Source of the DNA: Nitrospirae bacterium YQR-1
Lineage (GTDB): Bacteria; Nitrospirota; Thermodesulfovibrionia; Thermodesulfovibrionales; Magnetobacteriaceae
Assembly: GCA_039908095.1 (NCBI GenBank)
Contig: JAMOBJ010000001.1
Span: forward strand, 248,001 to 312,000
Direction of reading: 5' to 3'
Length of the DNA stretch: 64,000 nucleotides
A program made the translations under genes and the position numbers. The notes beneath the pieces were generated by a model, which saw only the letters and a program-made list of their open reading frames with translations, was not told the origin of the DNA and did no database searches. Shown piece after piece: positions 43,783 to 52,832 of the stretch (positions within the stretch are counted from its first letter, which is position 1; each line of letters opens with the position of its first letter).

Positions 43783-45597
43783 TTAAGCTACCTCGTTGTT
43801 TTTTTGTAACCCTTCTATAATAGTTTCTGCAAGTTTCTTATTAAATCCTTCTATTTGTGAAATTTCCTCAACTGTTGCGGCCCTTATGGCGGAAATACCG
43901 TCAAAGTGCTTAAGAAGAGCTACCCTGTGCTTTTTAGATATTCCCCTGAGTCTTTCCAGAGGAGATTCCACAAGCCTCTTTGCCCTGAGTTTTCTGTGGT
44001 ACGTTATGGCAAAACGGTGTACCTCATCCCGTATCCGCTTTAAAAATAATGAAGACGGCAAGCCGTCTTCTATGTTTAAAGGTTTTTTGACACCGCTCTG
44101 AAAAAACACTCTGTCCGGTTTTTTAGCTATTGAAACAATTGTTACCCCTGCCATGTAAGGCATGTCCTCAGCAATCAGTGCCCTCATCGCCTTAAGAGCC
44201 GCCTCCAACTGCCCGCGCCCTCCGTCAATTATTGCAAGCTCAGGGAAATCCGCCCCAAGGTTTTTTGCAACACGCTCAAAAGTTTCCCTCATCATCGAGT
44301 AGTCATCCACGCCGGTTACACTCTGTATTCTAACATGTCTGTAGAGATTTTTATTAAACCCCCCGTCTTGCCAGCATATGAAAGCTCCAACCGATTCGCT
44401 TCCCGATATTGTGGAAATATCAAATGCCCCAACACAAGACGGTGTTTTACTAAGCCCCAGCCTGTAGCTAAGCTCATCCAATATAAAGGCATCCGAGTTA
44501 CCCTGTTTTATCTTAAAAGATGTTGCGGCGTTTTCATTTGCCATTTTAAGCAGGTTTATCCTTTTTACATCTTTTGGTACTGTTATTTTAACCACAGTGC
44601 CGCGCTTTCTTTTAAGCCACTTCAAAAGTGTCTCCCTGTGCTCAGGTTTTTCATTTACGATTATCTCACCAGGCGGATATATGTCCTTGTTATAAAACTG
44701 CTCGATAAAGGTGGAAATTAATTCTTTCACGTCAACTCCGCCAATGTCTTTTATATAAAAATCCTTAACACCGGTTAAACAGCCGTTTCTGACAAAAAAC
44801 ACATTGATGAGCCCCTCCGTGCCGGTCCGGTAAAGGCCTAAAACGTCCATATCGGCAAAGTTGACATCAACCACCTTTTGCATCTCCCATGCCGCCGCTA
44901 TGGCCTTTATCTTATCCCTGTATCCGGCGGCGGCCTCATATTGCAAAGCCTCCGAGCAGGCATTCATTTTTTCGGTAAGTTTATCCAGTAAAGACTGTCT
45001 TTTACCCTTTAGAAATTCTACGGCCTCATTTACGTGCTCCATGTACTCTTCCTTACTGATGAGCCCCACACACGGCGCACTGCAGTACCCTATCTGGTAA
45101 TCTACACACGGGCGGTTGATGCTCTCAAGACGATAGTTACAGGTTCGTATGGGAAAATATTTTTTAATGAAATCAAGTGTCTCCCTCATGCTCCTGGATG
45201 ATACATAAGGCCCTGTGTAAACATTGCCGTCATGGTTAAACCTGCGCACAATGTCAATTTTAGGCCATTTCTCAGTCATGGTAATTTTAAGGTATGGGTA
45301 GTTTTTGTCGTCTTTAAGAATGATATTATATTTTGGCCGGTGTTGTTTTATTAGATTGGCCTCAAGAGCAAGCGCTTCCACCTCGGATTCTGTCACGATA
45401 AAAGTGAAATCATGGGCCTCTCTGACAAGTGCCGACTTTCTCAAATCACTTTTGATACTTGAATTAAAATAACTGCGCAGACGATTTCTCAGTACCCGTG
45501 CCTTTCCCACATACAGGATACTTTCCTTTTCATTTTTAAAAAGATACACCCCCGGCTCAACCGGCACAGTGCTGAGTTTATCTGCAATTTTATTCAT
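43783..45597 (-). CDS. uvrC: Excinuclease ABC subunit C
   Basis: 604 aa from the ATG at 45597, which overlaps the prmC stop by 8 bp; the frame extends 36 codons further but inside prmC. GIY-YIG nuclease domain at the N-terminus (GVYLFKNEKESILYVGKA), UVR motif near residue 203, RNase H-like endonuclease domain with AIIDGGRGQLEAAL near residue 460, and helix-hairpin-helix at the end (IEGFNKKLAETIIEGL). It makes both incisions in nucleotide excision repair. Confidence 0.95.
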   Translation of the reverse strand: MNKIADKLSTVPVEPGVYLFKNEKESILYVGKARVLRNRLRSYFNSSIKSDLRKSALVREAHDFTFIVTESEVEALALEANLIKQHRPKYNIILKDDKNYPYLKITMTEKWPKIDIVRRFNHDGNVYTGPYVSSRSMRETLDFIKKYFPIRTCNYRLESINRPCVDYQIGYCSAPCVGLISKEEYMEHVNEAVEFLKGKRQSLLDKLTEKMNACSEALQYEAAAGYRDKIKAIAAAWEMQKVVDVNFADMDVLGLYRTGTEGLINVFFVRNGCLTGVKDFYIKDIGGVDVKELISTFIEQFYNKDIYPPGEIIVNEKPEHRETLLKWLKRKRGTVVKITVPKDVKRINLLKMANENAATSFKIKQGNSDAFILDELSYRLGLSKTPSCVGAFDISTISGSESVGAFICWQDGGFNKNLYRHVRIQSVTGVDDYSMMRETFERVAKNLGADFPELAIIDGGRGQLEAALKAMRALIAEDMPYMAGVTIVSIAKKPDRVFFQSGVKKPLNIEDGLPSSLFLKRIRDEVHRFAITYHRKLRAKRLVESPLERLRGISKKHRVALLKHFDGISAIRAATVEEISQIEGFNKKLAETIIEGLQKNNEVA

Positions 45598-46426
45598 AAA
45601 TAACAGCCATCCGCTCAAGCCCTGCATAGTCTTTTTTGAAGTGAATATTTTTAAAACCGGCTTCTTTGGCAATTTTTTCAACCCCTGCAGCCTCATCACA
45701 TCCAATTTCCAAAACTATCAGAGCTTTCTCTCGATACATATGACTTTTAGCCTGCTTCAGGATTGCTCTGTAAAACAGTAGTCCGTCAGCACCTCCGTCA
45801 AGGGCCTCTATCGGCTCATAGCAGCTGATTTCAGGCTCAAGTCCGCTGATGTCACCTGTTTTTATGTAAGGCGGGTTTGAGATTATTAAATCAAATTTCA
45901 AGCCACCGACCGGCTCAAAAAGATTACCCCTTAGAAAATCCACATTGCCGATACCATTGAGGCGGGCATTTTCACGTGCATAACTTAGTGCTTTATCTGA
46001 TACATCAACCCCACAGACAAGGGAATCCGAAAGAGCTTTGGCAAGACTCAGTGCAATGGCACCGCTGCCTGTGCATAAGTCTAAAATTGTAAGGGGCTGA
46101 TTAAAAATCTCTTTTAAGAGTTTGATGGTTTCTGCGGTGACAAGCTCTGTCTCAGGCCTCGGAATAAGCACACCGGGGCCGACTTTTAAAGTTAAGTCTA
46201 AAAAATCCATCTCTGAGATTATATACTGCAGGGGTTCTCTCAGAAGACGGCGGGTTATAACATCCTGGTACATGTCTTCCGTGATTTCAGGGTTATCCCT
46301 GTAAAGGGAGTTTTTGCCGGTTTTTAGGGTAAAACAAACGATAAGTTCCGCTTCTTTTTCAGAGGCGGTTATGCCTGCGCCCTTAAGCTGAGCTGATAGT
46401 TTTCGTATGGCCTCATTTGCTCTCAT
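45590..46426 (-). CDS. prmC: Peptide chain release factor N5-glutamine methyltransferase
   Basis: 278 aa. Helical N-terminal domain, then a Rossmann methyltransferase with SAM motif ILDLCTGSGAIALSLAK near residue 116 and the glutamine-binding NPPYI at about residue 184. It methylates the GGQ glutamine of RF1 and RF2. It overlaps uvrC by 8 bp and follows a small zinc-ribbon gene by 13 bp. prfA is not in the window. Confidence 0.93.
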   Translation of the reverse strand: MRANEAIRKLSAQLKGAGITASEKEAELIVCFTLKTGKNSLYRDNPEITEDMYQDVITRRLLREPLQYIISEMDFLDLTLKVGPGVLIPRPETELVTAETIKLLKEIFNQPLTILDLCTGSGAIALSLAKALSDSLVCGVDVSDKALSYARENARLNGIGNVDFLRGNLFEPVGGLKFDLIISNPPYIKTGDISGLEPEISCYEPIEALDGGADGLLFYRAILKQAKSHMYREKALIVLEIGCDEAAGVEKIAKEAGFKNIHFKKDYAGLERMAVIYE

Positions 46427-46439
46427 ACAGGAGCCGCCT

Positions 46440-46466
46440 TCAATCGTCTAACTTTGTTGGCTTTGT
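46440..46466 (-). repeat. TIR repeat fragment inside the zinc-ribbon gene end
   Basis: On the minus strand, ACAAAGCCAACAAAGTTAGA followed by CGATTGA matches the family block at 53076-53115 and 38312-38352. The terminal TGCAACTTGG part is missing, so this is a partial copy. It supplies the TGA stop of the small gene. Confidence 0.55.
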
Positions 46467-46610
46467 TACAAGCTCAAACTCAAAAGTCTTGCCGCAGTAG
46501 AGGCAGGTTATCGAAATTTTACCGGAATTATCAGGAGCATCAACATCCGGTAAGTTTATACCGCTTATCCCCCTGCATTGAGGGCATTTTGCTCTCTTAA
46601 AAATTCCCAT
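46440..46610 (-). CDS. Small zinc-ribbon protein with a repeat-derived C-terminus
   Basis: 56 aa, ATG at 46610. Two CxxC pairs, CPQC at residues 9-12 and CLYC near 36-39, predict a zinc ribbon. The last eight codons (KPTKLDD and stop TGA) are encoded by the conserved block of the TIR repeat (46440-46466), so the original C-terminus was probably replaced. It lies directly upstream of prmC in the same direction. Function unknown. Confidence 0.6.
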   Translation of the reverse strand: MGIFKRAKCPQCRGISGINLPDVDAPDNSGKISITCLYCGKTFEFELVTKPTKLDD

Positions 46611-46636
46611 ATCAATAATTTAAATCAAAGACGGTA

Positions 46637-47506
46637 TCAGAATCTGTTAAAATATTCATTGACTTCAAATAATAATTCTTTCCCTTCCCTGAAAGTAATT
46701 GTTGAGAGTGCCTCAGCATAGCCGGCCCATTTGTAGTGCATGATTTCGGATTCCTGAATCGTAACGGCAGGGTTTTTCACAAAGGCTAAAAAAAACGTAA
46801 CGGTTTTATTAACAGCTCCGCCCTGCCTCATCACTATATAGTTTTCGACAAAGGGAGCGAGGTCTGAGAGTTCATAATCAGTGACGGCGGTTTCCTCTTC
46901 GAATTCCCTTTTAGCCGCCTCCGCCGGGGTCTCTCCCTCATTAGCGTGCCCCTTTGGAAATGCCCAATGCCCTGCATTATGTTGTATTAAAAGAAAAAGC
47001 CTTTTTCCGTCCTGCTCATACACCGGCACTATTCCGTATGAGCGCTCCTGTTTAATGTTTAAAATCACGGCCTGTTCGTCACACTCAGGGAATTTCGGGC
47101 ACTTCAGACACTCTCCCCATATTTTTTGCGGCAATTGTGACTTATCTGTCTCAGTAAAACCGTGTTTTATGAAAAACCCGGGCACATAGGTTAGAGCAAA
47201 GACCCTGCTGATACCAAGTTTTGAGGCATCTTTTAAGCAGCGTTTCAGCAGCTCCCTTCCAATAGAGGTTTTCTGGGCGCTTTCCCTTACTGCAAGAGAT
47301 TTTATTTCAGCCAGGTCCTCCCACAAAACGTGTAAAGCACATATTCCTGTCAGCTCTCCCGCCTCATCCTCGCAAATAAAATAATCCCGGATGTGTTCAT
47401 AGAATTCATTTAACGACCGCGGCAGCATTACCCCCTGCAAGGCAAACTCATTTACCAGCTTATGGGCTGATTTTATATCAGAGACCAGTGCGTTTCTGAT
47501 TTTCAA
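46637..47506 (-). CDS. GNAT acetyltransferase (ArgA-like) fused to a Nudix hydrolase
   Basis: 289 aa. Residues about 1-148 match short N-acetylglutamate synthase-type GNAT proteins (RSLNEFYEHIRDYFI, AEIKSLAVRESAQKTSIGREL, then KIWGECLKCPKFPECDEQAV). Residues about 155-285 are a Nudix domain with box GHANEGETPAEAAKREFEEE near residue 198, in a context like Ap4A hydrolases. The last box Gly is Ala (EEETAV). The start is TTG at 47506, inside the end of the previous gene (29-bp overlap); no ATG fits. The fusion is unusual. Confidence 0.8.
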   Translation of the reverse strand: MKIRNALVSDIKSAHKLVNEFALQGVMLPRSLNEFYEHIRDYFICEDEAGELTGICALHVLWEDLAEIKSLAVRESAQKTSIGRELLKRCLKDASKLGISRVFALTYVPGFFIKHGFTETDKSQLPQKIWGECLKCPKFPECDEQAVILNIKQERSYGIVPVYEQDGKRLFLLIQHNAGHWAFPKGHANEGETPAEAAKREFEEETAVTDYELSDLAPFVENYIVMRQGGAVNKTVTFFLAFVKNPAVTIQESEIMHYKWAGYAEALSTITFREGKELLFEVNEYFNRF

Positions 47507-48035
47507 TTATCTCAAAACCTTTCTCTATTGCACGCTTGTTAAGCGCAAGAGTCTCAGCGGGTAATCTTGCTGAGTCCTTTTCCATAACCGACAGAAGATC
47601 ATCTTTCTTTAAAATACCTGACATTGAAGCGACAGCCCCCAGCATGAGCATATTTGCAGACTTCTTACTGCCAAGCTCTGAGGCAATAGTTGTGGCGGGA
47701 ATCCCCACGGCATTTATTTCAGCGGCTACATTGTCATATGAAAGCAGTGATGAATCATAAAACAACAAACCGTCTTTTTTTAATCTGCAAATGAATTTTT
47801 TTAAAGACATGTCGTTAAAAACAACCAGCACGTCAATGAACTTTATAACCGGTGAGCCTATTGCTTCATCCGACACAATGACGGTACAGTTTGCCGTGCC
47901 GCACCTGATTTCAGCGCCGTATGAGGGAAACCACGTCACCTCCATGCCGCTGACCATTGCGGCAGAGGCTATAAGGTTACCCATAAAAAGGATACCCTGT
48001 CCGCCGGAACCTCCGATAAGAAACCGTTTCTCCAT
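47478..48035 (-). CDS. 2-oxoacid:ferredoxin oxidoreductase, gamma subunit
   Basis: 185 aa from the ATG at 48035, one base after the beta-subunit stop. The start RFLIGGSGGQGILFMGNLIA and the WFPSYGAEIRCGTANCTVIV motif are typical of the gamma domain of 2-oxoglutarate/2-oxoacid ferredoxin oxidoreductases (KorC/VorC type). With the beta subunit it takes part in CoA-dependent oxidative decarboxylation or its reverse. Confidence 0.9.
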   Translation of the reverse strand: MEKRFLIGGSGGQGILFMGNLIASAAMVSGMEVTWFPSYGAEIRCGTANCTVIVSDEAIGSPVIKFIDVLVVFNDMSLKKFICRLKKDGLLFYDSSLLSYDNVAAEINAVGIPATTIASELGSKKSANMLMLGAVASMSGILKKDDLLSVMEKDSARLPAETLALNKRAIEKGFEIIENQKRTGL

Positions 48036-48036
48036 T

Positions 48037-48792
48037 TCAGAGTTTTCCCCTGCCGGGGTCAACATCTTTAAGTATCCCGGGTTTAAACACCGCAGACATA
48101 TCCGTGTGTATCCATCTAAATGAGTCAACAGAGCTGAGGTGCCAGTCGGTGGGGCAGGAAGAGAGGATTTCAAGAAAACTAAACCCTACACCTCTTAATT
48201 GATTCTCAAACACTCTCAGGATAAGTGACTTTGTTGCTGCTACACCCTTAATGCCGTCAAGAGCTGCTCTGGCTACAAAAGCGGCGCCGTCAACGGTTGC
48301 TATCAGCTCACTAACCTTAAGAGGATAGCCCTCTGCGGCTATGGTTTTTCCCTTAGGGCTTGTCGTGGTTTTTTGATTTAGTAAGGTTGTCGGGGCCGCC
48401 TGCCCGCCTGTCATTCCATAAGTGGCGTTATTTATAAAGAAAAACGACAGATTTTCACCTCTGTTTGCGGCATGTATAATTTCTCCTGTGCCGATAGCGG
48501 CCAGGTCGCCGTCTCCCTGGTATGAAAAAACTATAGAGTCTGGGTTAACGCGCTTTAGTGCTGTTGCTACCGCAGGGGGCCTGCCATGAGCGCACTCTAT
48601 TACATCAAAGTTAAAGTAATCGTAAGCAAACACAGCGCACCCCACCGGGGCTATTCCGATTACTCGTTCCCTGATTTGCAGCTCATCTACCGCCTCGGCT
48701 ATCATCCTGTGCACCAGGGAGTGGCCGCAGCCGGGGCAAAAACGGAACGCCGCCTCTTTCAGACTCTCCGGTCTTTTAAAGACCTGCTTCAT
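48037..48792 (-). CDS. 2-oxoacid:ferredoxin oxidoreductase, beta (TPP) subunit
   Basis: 251 aa from the ATG at 48792; a TTG at 48855 is also possible. Thiamine pyrophosphate binding: FCPGCGHSLVHRM near residue 18, YQGDGDLAAIGTGEIIHAAN near residue 87, and INNATYGMTGGQ near residue 116. The substrate could be 2-oxoglutarate (KorB). Downstream is the gamma subunit. The alpha subunit and ferredoxin subunit that normally precede it are not adjacent. Confidence 0.9.
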   Translation of the reverse strand: MKQVFKRPESLKEAAFRFCPGCGHSLVHRMIAEAVDELQIRERVIGIAPVGCAVFAYDYFNFDVIECAHGRPPAVATALKRVNPDSIVFSYQGDGDLAAIGTGEIIHAANRGENLSFFFINNATYGMTGGQAAPTTLLNQKTTTSPKGKTIAAEGYPLKVSELIATVDGAAFVARAALDGIKGVAATKSLILRVFENQLRGVGFSFLEILSSCPTDWHLSSVDSFRWIHTDMSAVFKPGILKDVDPGRGKL

Positions 48793-48891
48793 AAGTTGAT
48801 ATCCATATCGCTTAAGATTGTCAATTATAACATATTTAATATCATGTTTAATCAAATTGCCCCGGACTGCCGGAAAAGCCGATTTTTTAAA

Positions 48892-49452
48892 TCAACCCTC
48901 GTCTTTCATAAAAAACAATAACAACGAGCTTAAAATAACCACTGCAGATGCCAGGTAGAACAGGTAATTTATACCGAGGTACTTGACCATGTATCCGCTT
49001 AGGGCAACCCCTGCGGCTGAGGCGAAGCTCACTGCCGCCTGAAATTTCCCTACGGTTTGGCCCCTGAACTCTCTTATGGTTATGTCGCCTAGTATCACGG
49101 TTTTTATTGTTCCCATCACCCCGTTTGTAATACCAAGAATAGCTTGCAGTATATACAACTGGTAAGTTTGAGTGACAATGGTGTATAAAAACATGGTTAC
49201 GGCCTCAACTACGGCTGTTGCGATAAGTATGGGCTTTCTGCCGACTTTATCCGCATAGTGCCCTGAGAAATACGACGACACGGCTTGAAGGAAAATCATA
49301 ATGCCAAATGCTATACCCAGTTTCTCAACCCCGTCACTGAGCTCCTTTACCTTTATTACAAAGTACGGACCTATAAAACCATAAACAACCGCCCATATCG
49401 AGCTGACTGTGGAAAATATATAAAATGTCTTTTTGGCCGATGAAGTGGTCAA
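48892..49452 (-). CDS. Half-length MFS transporter
   Basis: 186 aa with six predicted helices; normal MFS proteins have twelve. MFS motif A is present in GHYADKVGRKPIL near residue 64. The stop is TGA and the DNA beyond it does not continue an MFS sequence, so this is not a simple frameshift. It overlaps the preceding radical SAM gene by 4 bp (ATGA), so the two are translated together. It may work as a dimer and export the radical SAM product. Confidence 0.75.
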   Translation of the reverse strand: MTTSSAKKTFYIFSTVSSIWAVVYGFIGPYFVIKVKELSDGVEKLGIAFGIMIFLQAVSSYFSGHYADKVGRKPILIATAVVEAVTMFLYTIVTQTYQLYILQAILGITNGVMGTIKTVILGDITIREFRGQTVGKFQAAVSFASAAGVALSGYMVKYLGINYLFYLASAVVILSSLLLFFMKDEG

Positions 49453-50768
49453 GCTTTGCTTATAAGCTGATTATATTTGACTTCCTGCTTAATAAGCACC
49501 TCTAATGTTGAATCTAAAGTTTTTTTCTTACAATCCATCCCTTTCATATTCCCATCTTTAGCGTTTTTTATGTATCTGCACCCTCCAAAACATATCGGCA
49601 GGTACTCGCATGACAAACATTTTTTGTTTTGCCACCATGAGTTTAAATTTAACTTCTCCGTGTAATTCTCAATTCCACGGTCAAGGCTGCCCACTGCATA
49701 TTCCTTGTGTCCCAGCATCGGAGGACATTTGTACATCAGGCCGTCATAGTTAATTATCAGATTATCCTTAAACTCCACCACACAGGCACTGGGAACCAGC
49801 TTCCCGGTTGTGTATCCCCTTTTCATTATCTCCTCCCTCAGGTATGAATGTGCCATATGCGCCCACGGCTCATCCGATGACACACATCCGTCTGTGAAGT
49901 CGCTTAGCGCAAATTTGCTTTTAAGCTGCATGACGGGATCAAATTTAAGCATATAGAGCTTATCAGGGGTAATTCCCTGCTTATAAAGATAATCAATCAG
50001 CTTAGGAAACTCTGAATAGTTGTCCTTAGTGTAATTGCCGCCTATCTCCAGTTTCACATGTTTTATAACTTCTTTTATGTTTTTAATTATAACATCGAAA
50101 GAGGGATCCCCGTTTTTAAAGGGCCGAAACACATCGTGGTTATCGCTTATTCCGTCAAGTGTAATTCTTGCACCAACAAGCCCTAAAGGCACTAATTCCG
50201 CAGCCTGTTTGCCTGTAAAAAGCGTACCGTTTGTCACTATCTTAAAAGCAAACTCAGCTTTGAAACTATCAGCTAAGGACCTTACCCTGGTTGCGATGTG
50301 TTTCATCAAGCTGTAGGTTATAAAAGGCTCGCCGCCGTAAAAAACCAACGTTATATTATCCTTGCCTGCTTTGAGCTTATTGTGAACCATTTCAATAAGG
50401 CTCTCTGAGGTACTCATCTGCATATAAAACTCACCCTTTTGTGTCCCCTCAAAGCAATACCTACACGCCAGGTTACACTGGAGATTAAGAACTACTGTGG
50501 CGTTAAAAAATTTCCCTTCATTGTTTGCCTTGTCAATGCTTTCCAGCATCTCTTTTTTTTCTTTTGCCTTGCTTTCTACAACTAATCCATTTTTCTTACA
50601 GAAAGTAAAAAACTCCAGCTCCTTTTGGTTTGTTAACTTCTGTGGATTAAACGCATCCCAGAATTTTTTATTTATAACCATTTTCAGAGCCCTTTTAGTT
50701 GAATACAACAGATAGGAATCAGGTTTATCTTCTAATTCGAAAGTTTTAATATAAATTGATTTATCCAT
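49449..50768 (-). CDS. Radical SAM / SPASM peptide maturase-like protein
   Basis: 439 aa. The N-terminal ~90 residues form a peptide-binding-like region. The 4Fe-4S SAM motif CNLACRYC is near residue 99, followed by VFYGGEPF. A SPASM domain with auxiliary cluster cysteines lies at about 340-425 (YKCPPMLGHKEYAVGSL, CLSCEYLPICFGGC). This pattern fits enzymes that modify ribosomal peptides; it resembles the geopeptide maturase group, which is recollection rather than a search. A MFS-like gene overlaps its end. No precursor peptide was identified nearby. Confidence 0.85.
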   Translation of the reverse strand: MDKSIYIKTFELEDKPDSYLLYSTKRALKMVINKKFWDAFNPQKLTNQKELEFFTFCKKNGLVVESKAKEKKEMLESIDKANNEGKFFNATVVLNLQCNLACRYCFEGTQKGEFYMQMSTSESLIEMVHNKLKAGKDNITLVFYGGEPFITYSLMKHIATRVRSLADSFKAEFAFKIVTNGTLFTGKQAAELVPLGLVGARITLDGISDNHDVFRPFKNGDPSFDVIIKNIKEVIKHVKLEIGGNYTKDNYSEFPKLIDYLYKQGITPDKLYMLKFDPVMQLKSKFALSDFTDGCVSSDEPWAHMAHSYLREEIMKRGYTTGKLVPSACVVEFKDNLIINYDGLMYKCPPMLGHKEYAVGSLDRGIENYTEKLNLNSWWQNKKCLSCEYLPICFGGCRYIKNAKDGNMKGMDCKKKTLDSTLEVLIKQEVKYNQLISKA

Positions 50769-50963
50769 GCCTTTCCTTCCATTTGATTATAGCAGCCTGA
50801 AAACACAGCTCCGGCTGTAATTAAAGAATATATGTATTGCCTGAGTTCACTTTCAGAGGATGGTATAAGTCGTGTATATATTTTGTCAAGAAAACATTTT
50901 CTTTCATATATAGATAGAAAACAGCGCAATTTTGAAAATTTTTTTCATATTTCCGTCTCTAAG
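50769..50963 (-). promoter_or_regulatory. Upstream region of the radical SAM gene with promoter
   Basis: On the minus strand TTGACA followed 16 bp later by TATACC gives a plausible promoter about 100 bp before the radical SAM ATG. AAGGAAAGG precedes the ATG. Open frames here (65 codons at 50732-50929 overlapping the gene start) have no clear start signal, so no precursor is called. Confidence 0.4.
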
Positions 50964-52832
50964 CTACTGAGGGCTGTCTCCCAACATATGGTATTTTCTG
51001 AGAATATTTCTTATTTCCATATCCTTGTGAGTGCCGGAGCTCTCTAGTGTCTCCCTTAGTTGCCCTAACATGTCCTGAATTTCCGGTTTTGTACTGACTC
51101 CGGCATTCATTATTGTCAGTATTTTTTCATGAGATGTCCTAGTTATCTTCTCAACAGAGGTATATAGCTCTTCCCTTAGTTTTTCGGCAGGGCGCAGGCC
51201 AATAAACTCAATATCAATATCTTTATATGGCGTCATGCCGTGAAGCCTGATTAACTCCTCGGCCAGCTCAAGAATCTTTACCGGTTTTCCCATATCAAGG
51301 ATCATGATGTCCCCGCTCTGCCCTATAACACTGGCTTGTAAAACAAGCGATACAGCCTCCGGTATAGTCATAAAGTACCGCTCCATATCCCTGTGTGTTA
51401 CGGTAAGCGGCCCGCCCTTGCGTAATTGCTCAAGCATAAGGGGCAGTACGCTTCCCCTGCTTCCGAGCACATTTCCAAACCTCACGGATATAAAAGACGT
51501 AGCCCCCGCCAACACTCTGCAAATCTCCTCTGCAGCCCTCTTGGTTGCCCCCATTATCCCGCTGGGGTTTACCGCCTTATCGGTTGAAAGCATAATAAAT
51601 TTTTTCACCCCGTAACGTTCCGAACATGTTGCTATATTGTGAGTGCCTAAAACATTGACCTTGATAGCCTCCGTAGGATTATGTTCCATCATGGGGACAT
51701 GCTTATACGCCGCCGCATGAAACACCTTATCCGGCCTGTACTGTGTAAAAACCTCCTCCACGCGCCGGATATCCGTTATGTTACCTATCACATAACTTAT
51801 GTTTTGTTTCAGTGCCGGATAGTGTTTACTTAACTTGTGTTCAATATTAAACATGGCCGTTTCATCCATGTCAAACAGTACAAGGTGTGAGGGCTTAAGC
51901 GCACAGAGCTGGCTTGCCACCTCAGAGCCGATTGATCCCCCTGCTCCAAACACCACTATGCGGTTATCCGACAGAAAATCCTTTATTTTGCCGTAATCAA
52001 GCTTTATCACCTGTCTTCCGATAAGGTCCTCGATTTTCAAATCCTCCAGTGAATTGATAGCTATGTTTACGTTGTTGTCACCGTGCATCATAGGTGTGAT
52101 TTTTATGTTTTTTATGCCTGAGCCCCTCGACATCTCATATATTTTCTTAAGTGCCCCGTAATCAAGATTGGTTATTGCAATAATAACCACCGCAATGTTG
52201 TGTTTATATATAAAATCGCGGAGTTTTTCGATTTTTCCAAGTACCTTAATGCTGTGAACATAAGCGCCGATTTTATTGGGATCATCATCAAGAAAACCTA
52301 TTACATTAAATTCCGGCACCAGTTGCCTTGATATCTCTCTTACAAGCATTTCGGCGGAGTTGCCGGCTCCGATTATTATCGTGTTCTTGCCCTCTTTACT
52401 CCGTTTCCGGCTTAGTATCTCATGGTAGAGGCGCTTGGATATCCTTATGGCAGACATAAAGAATAATGACAAAATCCAGTCTATGACTATTATACTGCGG
52501 GGAAACATCGTGCCGCTCCCCGATAATCGCTGCGTTTCCGTCAAAAACATGTAATATATGACCCCTATGAGGACCATCTCAGCGGTTATTAAGGCGTTGA
52601 CTATCTTACACAAATCGTTTAGTCCGACATATCGCCATGTGATACTGTAGATTCTGAATACATAAAATGTGGATATTTTTACAATCATGAAAATCGGCAG
52701 GAAAAACAATATGAGTTGAAGGTACTTATCCACAGTATCAATTGAGAAATCAAACCGGATATAAAAAGACAAATAAAAAGACGCTGCTATGATTAGCATA
52801 TCGGATAAGATGAAATAAAATTTGCGCTTCAT
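50964..52832 (-). CDS. Membrane nucleoside-diphosphate sugar epimerase/dehydratase (CapD/WbpM type)
   Basis: 622 aa. Four N-terminal membrane helices (residues about 1-125), a Rossmann domain about 140-260 (IIIGAGNSAEMLV), and a second catalytic SDR domain from about 280 (VVFGAGGSIGSEVASQL) with the TDKAVNPSGIMGATKRAAEE motif near residue 405. It is a C4/C6 UDP-GlcNAc dehydratase/epimerase for O-antigen, capsule or protein glycan. Length is typical. It is not linked here to other polysaccharide genes. Confidence 0.92.
   Translation of the reverse strand: MKRKFYFILSDMLIIAASFYLSFYIRFDFSIDTVDKYLQLILFFLPIFMIVKISTFYVFRIYSITWRYVGLNDLCKIVNALITAEMVLIGVIYYMFLTETQRLSGSGTMFPRSIIVIDWILSLFFMSAIRISKRLYHEILSRKRSKEGKNTIIIGAGNSAEMLVREISRQLVPEFNVIGFLDDDPNKIGAYVHSIKVLGKIEKLRDFIYKHNIAVVIIAITNLDYGALKKIYEMSRGSGIKNIKITPMMHGDNNVNIAINSLEDLKIEDLIGRQVIKLDYGKIKDFLSDNRIVVFGAGGSIGSEVASQLCALKPSHLVLFDMDETAMFNIEHKLSKHYPALKQNISYVIGNITDIRRVEEVFTQYRPDKVFHAAAYKHVPMMEHNPTEAIKVNVLGTHNIATCSERYGVKKFIMLSTDKAVNPSGIMGATKRAAEEICRVLAGATSFISVRFGNVLGSRGSVLPLMLEQLRKGGPLTVTHRDMERYFMTIPEAVSLVLQASVIGQSGDIMILDMGKPVKILELAEELIRLHGMTPYKDIDIEFIGLRPAEKLREELYTSVEKITRTSHEKILTIMNAGVSTKPEIQDMLGQLRETLESSGTHKDMEIRNILRKYHMLGDSPQ

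Noticed and set aside
47209-47221. ATACCAAGTTTTG inside the GNAT-Nudix gene as a repeat end
   Set aside because: Only nine bases match and it lies in conserved coding sequence.
48892-49452. Half MFS as a selenoprotein or frameshifted 12-helix gene
   Set aside because: Reading through the TGA gives a sequence without membrane helices, so neither readthrough nor a near frameshift restores the second half.
50732-50929. 65-codon frame upstream of the radical SAM gene as a peptide precursor
   Set aside because: It overlaps the radical SAM start by 37 bp, its only ATG lies before the likely promoter, and the sequence has no leader/core pattern. Left open in the finding instead.
50905-50950. 14-codon frame starting MKKIFKIALFSIYI on the minus strand
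   Set aside because: Upstream of the TTGACA promoter and too short; its A/T-rich run gives Lys and Ile by chance.
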